Assembly: GCF_030681155.1 (NCBI RefSeq)
Contig: NZ_JAUXXE010000033.1
Coordinates: forward strand, 42,842 to 106,841
Source of the DNA: Phenylobacterium sp.
GTDB taxonomy: Bacteria; Pseudomonadota; Alphaproteobacteria; Caulobacterales; Caulobacteraceae
Direction: 5' to 3'
Length of the DNA: 64,000 nt
The notes under the pieces were generated by a model that saw only the letters and a list, made by a program, of their open reading frames with translations, searched no databases and was not told the DNA's origin. This document shows, in pieces, positions 27,138 through 35,894 of the stretch; within the stretch, counting starts at the first letter, position 1; each line of letters opens with the position of its first letter. Made by a program: the position numbers and the translations under genes.

Positions 27138-28312
27138 CCGACGAGACCCCCACAGGAAAGAACCGCCTGGAATTCTCCACGCGGACAATCCACGGCGGCC
27201 AATGGCCAGACCCCACCACCGGGGCGGTGATCACCCCGATCTACGCCACCTCGACCTATGCCCAGACGAGCCCTGGCGAGCACACGGGGTTCGAGTATTC
27301 CCGCAGCCAGAACCCCACCCGCTTCGCCTTCGAACGCGCGATCGCCGATCTGGAAAGCGGCACGCGGGGCTATGCCTTCGCTTCCGGCCTGGCGGCGATC
27401 TCGACCTTCCTGGAAGTGCTGGACGCCGGTGACCATGTGATCGCCAGCGAGGACCTCTATGGCGGCTCGTTCCGGCTGTTCGACAAGGTGAGGCGACGCT
27501 CGGCCGGGCTGGAGTTCAGCTTCGTGGACATGGCCGACCTGGCCGCCATCGAGGCGGCGATCAGGCCCAACACCAAGCTGATCTGGGTGGAGACGCCGAC
27601 CAATCCGCTGCTCCGCCTGGCCGATCTGGCGGCCATCGCCGAACTGGCCGGGCGACACGGCCTGCTGGCGGCCGCCGACAACACCTTCGCCAGCCCCTAC
27701 TGCCAGCGACCGCTGGAGTTCGGCTTCGATCTGGTGATGCATTCGACCACCAAATATATCTCCGGCCACTCAGACATCGTCGGCGGCGCCCTGGTGGTGG
27801 GACAGAACGCCGAGCTCGCCGAGACGGTGGGCTTCCTCCAGAACGCTGTCGGGGCCGTGGCCTCGCCGTTCGACTCGTTCCTGGCCCTGCGCGGTGTGAA
27901 GACCCTGGCCCTGCGCATGCAGCGTCATTGCGAGAACGGCCTGAAAATCGCCCGCTGGCTGGAGAGCCGGTCCGACATCATCCAGGTGATTTATCCGGGC
28001 CTGCCCAGCCATCCCCAGCACGACCTGGCGCGCCAACAGATGACCGGGGGTTTCGGCGGGATGATCTCCGCGGTGCTTGATCGCGATCTGGCGGGCACGC
28101 GGCGAATGCTGGAACGCACCCGGCTGTTCACCCTGGCCGAAAGTCTGGGGGGGGTGGAAAGCCTGATCGAGCATCCAGCGATCATGACCCACGCCTCGAT
28201 CCCGGCCGAGACCCGCAACCGTATCGGCATAGCCGACAGCCTGATCCGCCTGTCGGTGGGGATCGAGGACGCCGACGACCTGATCTCCGACCTGGAACAG
28301 GCGCTGGCCTGA
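27134..28312 (+). CDS. cystathionine gamma-lyase/gamma-synthase (PLP-dependent)
   Basis: A 392-residue member of the Cys/Met metabolism PLP family. The PLP Lys207 lies in HSTTKYISGH, and the substrate segment includes YSRSQNPTRFAFE. It starts with GTG overlapping the stop of the beta-synthase. Together they convert homocysteine to cysteine (reverse transsulfuration). The gamma-lyase role is inferred from that pairing; sequence alone cannot exclude gamma-synthase or O-acetylhomoserine sulfhydrylase activity. The 113-bp cloverleaf repeat follows the stop. Confidence 0.88.
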   Translation: MTDETPTGKNRLEFSTRTIHGGQWPDPTTGAVITPIYATSTYAQTSPGEHTGFEYSRSQNPTRFAFERAIADLESGTRGYAFASGLAAISTFLEVLDAGDHVIASEDLYGGSFRLFDKVRRRSAGLEFSFVDMADLAAIEAAIRPNTKLIWVETPTNPLLRLADLAAIAELAGRHGLLAAADNTFASPYCQRPLEFGFDLVMHSTTKYISGHSDIVGGALVVGQNAELAETVGFLQNAVGAVASPFDSFLALRGVKTLALRMQRHCENGLKIARWLESRSDIIQVIYPGLPSHPQHDLARQQMTGGFGGMISAVLDRDLAGTRRMLERTRLFTLAESLGGVESLIEHPAIMTHASIPAETRNRIGIADSLIRLSVGIEDADDLISDLEQALA

Positions 28313-28320
28313 TCATCGTC

Positions 28321-28433
28321 TCGTCATCCTCCGGTCGTCTAGAAGACCATCCGAGGGACCCAAGCGGCTTGGCAAGTTTGGCGACTCAGCTTGGGCCCCC
28401 CGGACCAGCCTTCGGCTGACCGGAGGAAGACGA
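28321..28433. repeat. 113-bp cloverleaf palindromic repeat, copy 1
   Basis: Outer arms TCGTCATCCTCCGGTC (28321-28336) and GACCGGAGGAAGACGA (28418-28433) pair over 16 bases with one mismatch. Inside are three arms: GTCT-aga-AGAC (28337-28347), a long stem 28349-28365 with 28389-28405, and CAGCC-ttc-GGCTG (28406-28418). A second copy of identical length lies at 37384-37496. It fills the gap between the convergent gamma-lyase and EF-hand genes. Confidence 0.85.
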
Positions 28434-28441
28434 GGTGGGCG

Positions 28442-28699
28442 TCAATGCCCGGCGTGCTTGGCCTTCTGTGCGGTGTCCCAGGCGACGAATTCCGGACCGT
28501 CGATCAGGCCGTCCTTGTTCTTGTCGGCGCTCGCGAAGTCGGCGGCGGGCAGCTTGTAGGCGACCCACTCGGCCTTGCTGATACGGTCATCCTTGCTGGT
28601 GTCGGCAGGGTGGATGAAGCGGCCTTCGGCGGCGGTGGCCATGGTGGCCGAGCCGGCCAGAACGACGCCGGCGGCGATGAAGAGGCTGGTGAAACGCAT
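28442..28699 (-). CDS. secreted EF-hand calcium-binding protein
   Basis: An 85-residue protein with a signal peptide (cleavage after ATAA near residue 24) and two EF-hand loops: DTSKDDRISKAEW (with Arg at position 7) and DKNKDGLIDGPEF (canonical). It should bind calcium in the periplasm. It has a GGAGGACACCT leader before its ATG. It lies beside a PEPxxWA metalloprotease gene on the same strand, though no partnership is proven. Two-loop EF-hand proteins of this size are common in Caulobacterales. Confidence 0.88.
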   Translation of the reverse strand: MRFTSLFIAAGVVLAGSATMATAAEGRFIHPADTSKDDRISKAEWVAYKLPAADFASADKNKDGLIDGPEFVAWDTAQKAKHAGH

Positions 28700-28773
28700 A
28701 GGTGTCCTCCGTTAAGTGGGCGGAGCCTGACGGCGGCTCGTGGCGGAAATGCGCCGATACGGCCGCCTCGCGA

Positions 28774-29976
28774 TCAGGCGAACGCTGCGCCGCGGCGGCG
28801 GCGTATCGCCCCGCCGGTGGCGAAGAAGCCAGCGATCAGCATGGCCCAGGTCGCCGGTTCGGGCACCGCGGCGAGATAGATCTCCTTGGTGGTGAAGGCC
28901 CGGCCCGAGTTGTAGGCGTCATAGTCCAGGTTCCAGCCCATCGCGTCGAACGCCGCCAGGTCCAGCGACGTCACTCGCCCCATCTGCCCATAGGCCACAG
29001 TGGGGTCCATCATGCCCAGGGAGGCGAACCCCGAGATGTTGTCCTTCCAGTGCGAGGCCTGGTTCGCGTCGCCATTGTAGTCGCCAGTCGAGAAGTACCC
29101 CGCCTGGTAGGGATTCTGGCCGTCGATCGAGAAGAACGGATTGCCGCCGACCGACCAGTCCAGCATCACCCCGCCGTCCCCGAGCCCCTCGGGATTGTCG
29201 CTGTAGCGATAGAGGTCCAGCACCGAAGCGACGGCGTAGTCGTTCAGGTTCAGCAGGGCGAAATCGGGATCCTCGGCCAGCGGCCCTTTCGGCGCGCCGA
29301 GGATATCGTAGATGTCCACGCCGCTAACGAAGCCCAACGCATGGCCGATCTCGTGGATGGCGACGCTGATGAAGTCGATGGAGTCCGAAGCGATCCCGTC
29401 GCCTGGATTGAAGTCGAACTTGTACTGATTGCTGAACTCGATGGAGCCGTCGGCCGCATCGCCAAAGCCGGTGAAGCCCAGGGCTTTCAGATTGGCGTTG
29501 TTGGCGTCCAGATAGGCGTTGTTGCCGCTGAGATCGCTGTCGAGCACGCGGACGCGAGTGTCGACACCCTCTCCGCTCGGCAGCTTGTAGCCCGAAGTGA
29601 TGACGTCGAGCGCGCCATAGTCCCCCGCCACCGGGCGCAGCCCCGGCAGATTGGCGGCGGCGATGGCGTCGATCTGCGAATTGCCGACCGCGGCGATCTG
29701 GCCCTGCACGATCTCGATGGGCACGACGGAGGAGCTACTCGACGTCTGCCCCAGGATCCGGTCGCCGAGCTGCTTGAACCCCACATCGAGATTGATCGTG
29801 ACGTTGTTTGTGAGGCGCCGGCCCCAGAAGTCAGCCGCGATGCTGAAGCCGGTATAGGCCTCGCTGCCGGCCTCCACCCCGCCCACGTCGTTGAGCACGA
29901 TCTTGGCCGCCAGGGCCGGTGTCGAGAACGCCACGATCGCCAGGGCGGCGGTCGTCGAAACTAGGGCCTTCCTCAT
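28774..29976 (-). CDS. secreted zinc metalloprotease-like protein with PEPxxWA-CTERM tail (NF038122-like)
   Basis: A 400-residue protein. The ATG at 29976 (GGAG 11 bases upstream) gives a signal peptide ending in ALAA. The metzincin-type site HEIGHALGFVSGVD starts at His208: two His, the Glu, then a G and a third ligand position. The C-terminus PEPATWAMLIAGFF plus RRRR is the third PEPxxWA-CTERM tail in the window. It probably acts outside the cell or in the envelope after sorting. The family (NF038122) is named by recall. No propeptide is obvious. Confidence 0.8.
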   Translation of the reverse strand: MRKALVSTTAALAIVAFSTPALAAKIVLNDVGGVEAGSEAYTGFSIAADFWGRRLTNNVTINLDVGFKQLGDRILGQTSSSSSVVPIEIVQGQIAAVGNSQIDAIAAANLPGLRPVAGDYGALDVITSGYKLPSGEGVDTRVRVLDSDLSGNNAYLDANNANLKALGFTGFGDAADGSIEFSNQYKFDFNPGDGIASDSIDFISVAIHEIGHALGFVSGVDIYDILGAPKGPLAEDPDFALLNLNDYAVASVLDLYRYSDNPEGLGDGGVMLDWSVGGNPFFSIDGQNPYQAGYFSTGDYNGDANQASHWKDNISGFASLGMMDPTVAYGQMGRVTSLDLAAFDAMGWNLDYDAYNSGRAFTTKEIYLAAVPEPATWAMLIAGFFATGGAIRRRRGAAFA

Positions 29977-30128
29977 CAGGTCACTCCGCGGTTCACTGAC
30001 GCAGCGAGACCCGCGAAACACCCGCCGCCCCCTGCGATGGTTAATCTGCGGTAACCGTCACACACCCCAAGTTGAGCCTCAACGATATTCTATTGTAGAG
30101 CTTATTGTTTTGCTCAAGCCTCGCACAT

Positions 30129-31751
30129 TCAGTCTATCGCCTTGCCTGCTGGCGGTGACAACTGCGTGGGCGGCCACTTGATCCCGAGTTGCTCAAGATA
30201 AGTCGGGTAACGGTCCTGATCGTAATAGTATTTGCGCATCTCGGGCCGGTACTTGGCCATCACCTCGGTGTTGATCTCGATCGGCGGCTTGTCGGTCGCG
30301 GCCAGCATCGGCACGTACTTCTGGTCCTTGGTCTGGACCTTCACGAAGTAGTCCTTGGCCTGCGTGCGCAGGTCTGGGCGGGTCAGCACATCCATCATGG
30401 TCATCGCCACCACCTTGGAGCCGGCGACCACGCCCTGGTGGGCCACCGGCGTGGCCATGGAGATAGCGTTCGACCAGTGGTGCCCCGGCAGTTCGGGAAT
30501 GTTCGACGGGTAGTAGATGGACACCGTCGGCAGGGTCCACGAGATGTCGCCGATGTCGTCCGAGCCGCCGCTTTCCGGCTTCTCGACCGGGGTGGCCAGT
30601 TTGTCGAGCTGGGTCGCCAGCCCCTTTTCGGGCGCGCCGAGGTTCTTCTGCACCGCCTTGGCGAACGCCTGCTCGTCGGCGCTCCACTTCGGCAGACCGA
30701 CCTTGTCGATATTGGCCTTGGCGGCCTCGGCCAGCGGACGGTTGAAGTGCTGGGGAGCTGCCGAGCCGAGCACCCGGTGGGTCACGGTCGTATCGGTCAT
30801 CTTGGCCGCAGCCTCGGCAATGGTATTGCCGGTGTCGTAGCTCTTCTTGATGCCGTCGAAGGACTGTTCGCGGAAATAGTACCAGACGCTCGCCGCCGAT
30901 GGCACGACGTTGGGCTGGTCGCCGCCGTCGGTGATGACGTAGTGGGAGCGCTGCTCGGGCCGCAGATGCTCGCGGCGCATGTTCCAACCCATGTTCATCA
31001 GCTCGACCGCATCCAGCGCGCTGCGCCCGCGCCACGGCGCGCCGGCCGAGTGCGCCGAGGCGCCCTTGAAGCTGTACTCCACCGAGACCAGGCCAGTGCC
31101 GCGCGGCTGGCCCCATGCGGTGGCGAGATTGGAGCCGACATGGGTGAAGATCGCCACGTCGGCGCCTTTGAACACGCCATCGCGAACCATGTAGGCCTTG
31201 CCGCCCAGCAGCTCCTCGGCCACCCCCGGCCACAGCATCAGGGTCCCGAAGATGTTCTCCTTCTCCATGATCTCCTTGACCGCCAGGGCGGCGACGACGT
31301 TCAGGGCCTGACCCGAATTGTGCCCCTCGCCATGTCCCGGCGCGCCCTCGATCAGCGGATCGTGCCAGGGCACGCCTGGCTTTTGCGAAGCTTTCGGAAT
31401 GCCGTCGATGTCGCTGCCCAGCACGATGACGGGGCCGCCCGAGCCATGGGTCCAGGTCGCGGTCCAGCCGGTCGGCAGGCCGGCGACGCCGCGCTGGATG
31501 GTGAAGCCGTTCTTCTCCAGCACATCGGTGACGTATTTGGAGGTCTCGACCTCCTGGAACGCCAGCTCGCCGAACGAGAAGATCGAGTCGTTCATCTGCT
31601 GGGCCAGCTTTGCCCGCGCCTCGACGCCGGCCTCGGCGCGAGCCTTGAGGGCTGTGACGGCGGAGGCCGAATAGCTCTGAGCCAGGGCCGCAGGCGCGAC
31701 CGCGCACATCAGGCTGGCCACAGACATGGCCGCCAGGAACTTCAAAACCAT
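30129..31751 (-). CDS. secreted M20-family amidohydrolase (AbgB-like)
   Basis: A 540-residue peptidase-M20 enzyme. From the ATG at 31751 the product has a signal peptide ending AALAQ (near residue 25). Metal-binding and dimerisation elements include GSDIDGIP, GHGEGHNSG and PGVAEELLGGK, closest in pattern to aminobenzoyl-glutamate utilisation protein B. It is thus probably a periplasmic amidohydrolase releasing an amine or amino acid from an N-acylated substrate. An upstream in-frame start at 31784 would add a poor N-terminus. Confidence 0.85.
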   Translation of the reverse strand: MVLKFLAAMSVASLMCAVAPAALAQSYSASAVTALKARAEAGVEARAKLAQQMNDSIFSFGELAFQEVETSKYVTDVLEKNGFTIQRGVAGLPTGWTATWTHGSGGPVIVLGSDIDGIPKASQKPGVPWHDPLIEGAPGHGEGHNSGQALNVVAALAVKEIMEKENIFGTLMLWPGVAEELLGGKAYMVRDGVFKGADVAIFTHVGSNLATAWGQPRGTGLVSVEYSFKGASAHSAGAPWRGRSALDAVELMNMGWNMRREHLRPEQRSHYVITDGGDQPNVVPSAASVWYYFREQSFDGIKKSYDTGNTIAEAAAKMTDTTVTHRVLGSAAPQHFNRPLAEAAKANIDKVGLPKWSADEQAFAKAVQKNLGAPEKGLATQLDKLATPVEKPESGGSDDIGDISWTLPTVSIYYPSNIPELPGHHWSNAISMATPVAHQGVVAGSKVVAMTMMDVLTRPDLRTQAKDYFVKVQTKDQKYVPMLAATDKPPIEINTEVMAKYRPEMRKYYYDQDRYPTYLEQLGIKWPPTQLSPPAGKAID

Positions 31752-31842
31752 CACCAATCCCCCCGTCACTTCACTAGGCGACAAGGGGCCATGAATTGGC
31801 GCCGTCGGAAAAGCGTTTTTCGCCGCCGCCTGCGCCTAAGCT

Positions 31843-32106
31843 CTAGCGTGGCGAGAGATTGATCACCGCATCGTCGCCCTCGATGTGGACGATCACCACG
31901 CCCAGTGCGGGCCCGCCGTCGATTTCCAGCACCATGTTCTGACCGACATAGTCGGCGAAGCTGGCGCCGCTGACCGCGCGGATCTTGCCGATGAAGCTGA
32001 GCAGGGCCGTGGCGCTGTGCTCGATCGAAGCCTCGAAGGTCACGGCTTCCAGGGGCTTTTCGACCGTGCCGATGATGCCGGTGCCGCGCTTTGTCGAATG
32101 GACCAT
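31843..32106 (-). CDS. hypothetical protein, 87 residues, co-transcribed with pth2
   Basis: An 87-residue protein (MVHSTKRGTGIIGTVEKPLEAV...). No known family is recognised; the pattern suggests a small beta-rich domain with VGQNMVLEIDGGPALGVVIVHIEGDDAVINL at the C-terminus. It starts 4 bases after the pth2 stop, and pth2 ends in TAAGGA-like sequence that serves as its ribosome site. Tight coupling to a tRNA hydrolase suggests a translation-related role, but this is only inference. Confidence 0.7.
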   Translation of the reverse strand: MVHSTKRGTGIIGTVEKPLEAVTFEASIEHSATALLSFIGKIRAVSGASFADYVGQNMVLEIDGGPALGVVIVHIEGDDAVINLSPR

Positions 32107-32110
32107 GTCC

Positions 32111-32452
32111 TTACCTCACCAACTTCAACGTACCGGTGATCGCGTCGATCTTGAGAATATCGGCCGGCCCGATGCCGACGCAGGTAGGCGTGCCGGCCTC
32201 CACCACCGTGCGGCCGGCGTCGCGGATCAACATCACCGGCAGACCGGCCGCCTCGGCCTCGTCAGCCAGCGCCAGCAGAGCGGCCTCGGACTCGCAACGC
32301 AGCACGACCTTGGGCATGCCGACATCGAGCCAGCCGATCTGCTGCTCGCGCGGCGCGCGCAACAGCCCGCCGACGGCGGCATGGGCCACCTGGGCCGCAA
32401 GCTTGCCTGGCGGCAGGTTCAGCGCCTGATTGACCACGATGACTTGCTTCAT
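32111..32452 (-). CDS. peptidyl-tRNA hydrolase, PTH2 family
   Basis: A 113-residue protein. It shows KLAAQVAHAA near residue 17 and the hallmark IRDAGRT-x4-GTPTCVGIGPA at the C-terminal half, a clear PTH2 pattern. PTH2 frees peptide from tRNA and is the archaeal/eukaryal type; most bacteria use the unrelated Pth. The ATG at 32452 has GGGAGGGGC before it; an in-frame upstream start adds only non-family residues. A small unknown gene follows 4 bases later. Confidence 0.85.
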   Translation of the reverse strand: MKQVIVVNQALNLPPGKLAAQVAHAAVGGLLRAPREQQIGWLDVGMPKVVLRCESEAALLALADEAEAAGLPVMLIRDAGRTVVEAGTPTCVGIGPADILKIDAITGTLKLVR

Positions 32453-32499
32453 GCCCCTCCCATGCCCGGCCAGCGGCCCGGCCTGCAAGAGGCGCGATC

Positions 32500-32535
32500 A
32501 GCCGGGCCGCCGATTTGGCGCAGGGCGGCCCGGCT
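32500..32535. repeat. 12-bp perfect hairpin between gdx and pth2
   Basis: AGCCGGGCCGCC (32500-32511) pairs exactly with GGCGGCCCGGCT (32524-32535) around a 12-base loop. There is no T tract on either strand. It may stabilise or attenuate the mRNA after the SMR exporter gene on the minus strand. Confidence 0.5.
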
Positions 32536-32541
32536 AGCCCC

Positions 32542-32862
32542 TCAGTGCGAGGACGACAGCTTCATCATCACCAGGCCCGAAACGATGAGCACGGCGGCCA
32601 GCACCCGCATGAGGCTGAGCTGCTCGCCCAACACGACGACGCCGACCACGAACGCCCCCACCGCGCCGATGCCGGTCCAGATCGTATAGGCCGTGCCCAG
32701 CGGCAGGGTCCGCATCGCCATCGACAGCAGGCCGAAGCTGGCGATCATGGTGACGATAGTGATGGCGGTGGGCGCCAGACGGGTGAAGCCTTGCGACTGC
32801 TTCATGAAATAGGCCCAGACGATCTCGAGCACTCCGGCCGAGACAAGCAAAATCCAGGGCAT
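32542..32862 (-). CDS. gdx: SMR guanidinium exporter (Gdx/SugE)
   Basis: A 106-residue four-helix SMR protein. The Gdx-defining residues are all in place: Glu13 and Trp16 in LEIVWAYFMK, Ser42, and Tyr59 and Trp62 in AYTIW. This set separates Gdx guanidinium/proton antiporters from Qac-type EmrE drug pumps. It works as an antiparallel dimer in the inner membrane. The leader contains two ACGN-loop hairpins of the guanidine-II riboswitch type and GGAGG at the right spacing, supporting guanidine control. Confidence 0.92.
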   Translation of the reverse strand: MPWILLVSAGVLEIVWAYFMKQSQGFTRLAPTAITIVTMIASFGLLSMAMRTLPLGTAYTIWTGIGAVGAFVVGVVVLGEQLSLMRVLAAVLIVSGLVMMKLSSSH

Positions 32863-32867
32863 GCCAG

Positions 32868-32928
32868 CCCTCCTGTAAAGGGCCGGGCCGTCCCGGTGTT
32901 TCTACCCATGTTGGGGGAGGACGTCCTC
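32868..32928 (-). promoter_or_regulatory. candidate guanidine-II (mini-ykkC) riboswitch
   Basis: In the 66-base leader of gdx, the first hairpin is GAGG-ACGT-CCTC (32928-32917) and the second is CCGGG-ACGG-CCCGG (32896-32883). The Shine-Dalgarno AGGAGGG follows (32874-32868), with the ATG at 32862. Two short hairpins with ACGR loops, the second close to the ribosome site, is the mini-ykkC architecture. The second loop fits; the first has T in place of R. Confidence 0.65.
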
Positions 32929-33033
32929 GCGCGGCTTACTTAGGCCAACGAGCCCTGAGCTTCAACGTCAAGCCGGCGCGTCCCGTGGTCGCGACCTAGA
33001 ATTTGTCAGGAACGTCAGACCCTTGGGCGTCTA

Positions 33034-33123
<90 letters not shown>

Positions 33124-33223
33124 GGAGACGACAATCGGGCCTTCCGAAGAAGATGGCCCGCTGAGCGAGGCGCGGAACCTACTCATCCGGCCTCTCCAGA
33201 TCAAGCGGGTGTTTCAGTTCTTT

Positions 33224-33664
33224 TCAGCGCGGGTAAAGGACCATCTGGGTGCAGCGAAACAGGGCGATGGTCTTGCCGGTTTCCTGGTGCGTGGCGACGG
33301 CGTCCCAGACCTGGGTCATGTGGCCGCCATGGGCGAGGCGCGCCTCGCACAGAACCGTGTCGCCTTCGCGCGCCGTGCCGAGGAAATTGCTCTTCAGCTC
33401 AATGGTGGTGAAGCCGGCGCCGCCCTCCGGCAGCGAGATCCGGCAGCCGTAGCCGGCGGCCGAATCCAGCAGGGCGATGACGCTGGCCGCATGCATGAAG
33501 CCGTTGGGCGCCATGTGCTTCTTGGTCACCTTCACCTGGCTGCGCAGATAGCCCTGGCGGGCCTCCAGCACTTCCAGGCCAAGCTCGCCGGGCAGGAAGC
33601 CTTCCTGCATGGCGTTGAGCTGAGGCACCGGGTTGTCGCCCAGCTCGGGGAAGACGTCGGCCAT
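33224..33664 (-). CDS. PaaI-type hotdog thioesterase
   Basis: A 146-residue hotdog-fold protein. The segment NGFMHAASVIALLDSAAGYGC replaces the usual HGG motif with a GFMHA variant seen in PaaI-like thioesterases, and the second half (ELKSNFLGTAREGDTVLCEARL) fits the fold. It would hydrolyse an acyl- or aryl-CoA to relieve dead-end CoA esters. Its ATG has AGGA 8 bases upstream. It is the last gene of a three-gene unit with an acyl-CoA ligase and an RraA-type gene. Confidence 0.85.
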   Translation of the reverse strand: MADVFPELGDNPVPQLNAMQEGFLPGELGLEVLEARQGYLRSQVKVTKKHMAPNGFMHAASVIALLDSAAGYGCRISLPEGGAGFTTIELKSNFLGTAREGDTVLCEARLAHGGHMTQVWDAVATHQETGKTIALFRCTQMVLYPR

Positions 33665-33674
33665 CGGCTTTTCC

Positions 33675-34150
33675 TTAAGCGTCTGCGGCCAGGACCGCGA
33701 CGCCGTCCTGGTCGGCGAACAGGGTGTCGCCGGGCGTGAAGATCACCCCGCCGAACGCCACCGGAACGTCGAGGTCGCCGTCGCCGCGCTTTACGCTGCG
33801 CATGGGGTTGGTCCCCAGCGCCTTGACGCCCAGATCGAGGGTGGCGAGCACCGCGGCGTCGCGGACCGCGCCGAACACCACGACGCCGGCCCAGCCGTTC
33901 TTCACCCCGTCGGCGGCCAACATGTCGCCGACCAGGGCGCGGTGCAGCGAGCCCCCGCCGTCGACCACCAGGACGCAGCCCTGGCCGGGCGTCGCCAGCG
34001 TGGCCTTCACCACCGAATTGTCCTCATGGCAGCGGACGGTGCGGATCGGCCCCGAGAAAGCGATCTTGCCGCCGAGGTCGCGAAACTGAGTCTCACAGAC
34101 CTCGATGGTCCCCTCATGCTGATCGCAGAGGTCGGCGACGGAAATCTGGC

Positions 34151-34154
<4 letters not shown>
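33675..34154 (-). CDS. rraA: RraA family protein (RNase E regulator or HMG/CHA aldolase-like)
   Basis: A 159-residue protein with the RraA fold: [31 protein letters not shown] and [18 protein letters not shown], ending with [20 protein letters not shown]. coli-type RraA binds RNase E; the same fold serves as 4-hydroxy-4-methyl-2-oxoglutarate aldolase. The active-site-like Arg and Asp in GAVRDA are present. Its start overlaps the stop of the CoA ligase (ATGA), and the thioesterase follows 10 bases later. That context leans towards a metabolic role, but the name RraA is safest. Confidence 0.85.
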
Positions 34155-35698
<1,544 letters not shown>

Positions 35699-35730
35699 GC
35701 TTGCTCCCAAATGCTTGTTTGAATTCTGCT

Positions 35731-35746
35731 GGGGTTCCTAAACCCC
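35731..35746. promoter_or_regulatory. inverted repeat in the divergent acyl-CoA ligase promoter region
   Basis: GGGGTT-CCTA-AACCCC lies 33 bases upstream of the minus-strand ligase start, within the 196-base divergent spacer. It may be an operator shared by both ligase genes. Confidence 0.3.
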
Positions 35747-35894
35747 GAATCCGCCGAGGCTGCAATCGCCGCTTGCCGCCGGGGGCTTACCCGAGGGAAA
35801 GTATGAAGGCCCGCTCCGGCATTTTGGCGGCGCACGAAGATTGAAGACCAACGGGCCGCTAGAGCCCACCGCATTCCTGGGACGAAATCACATT

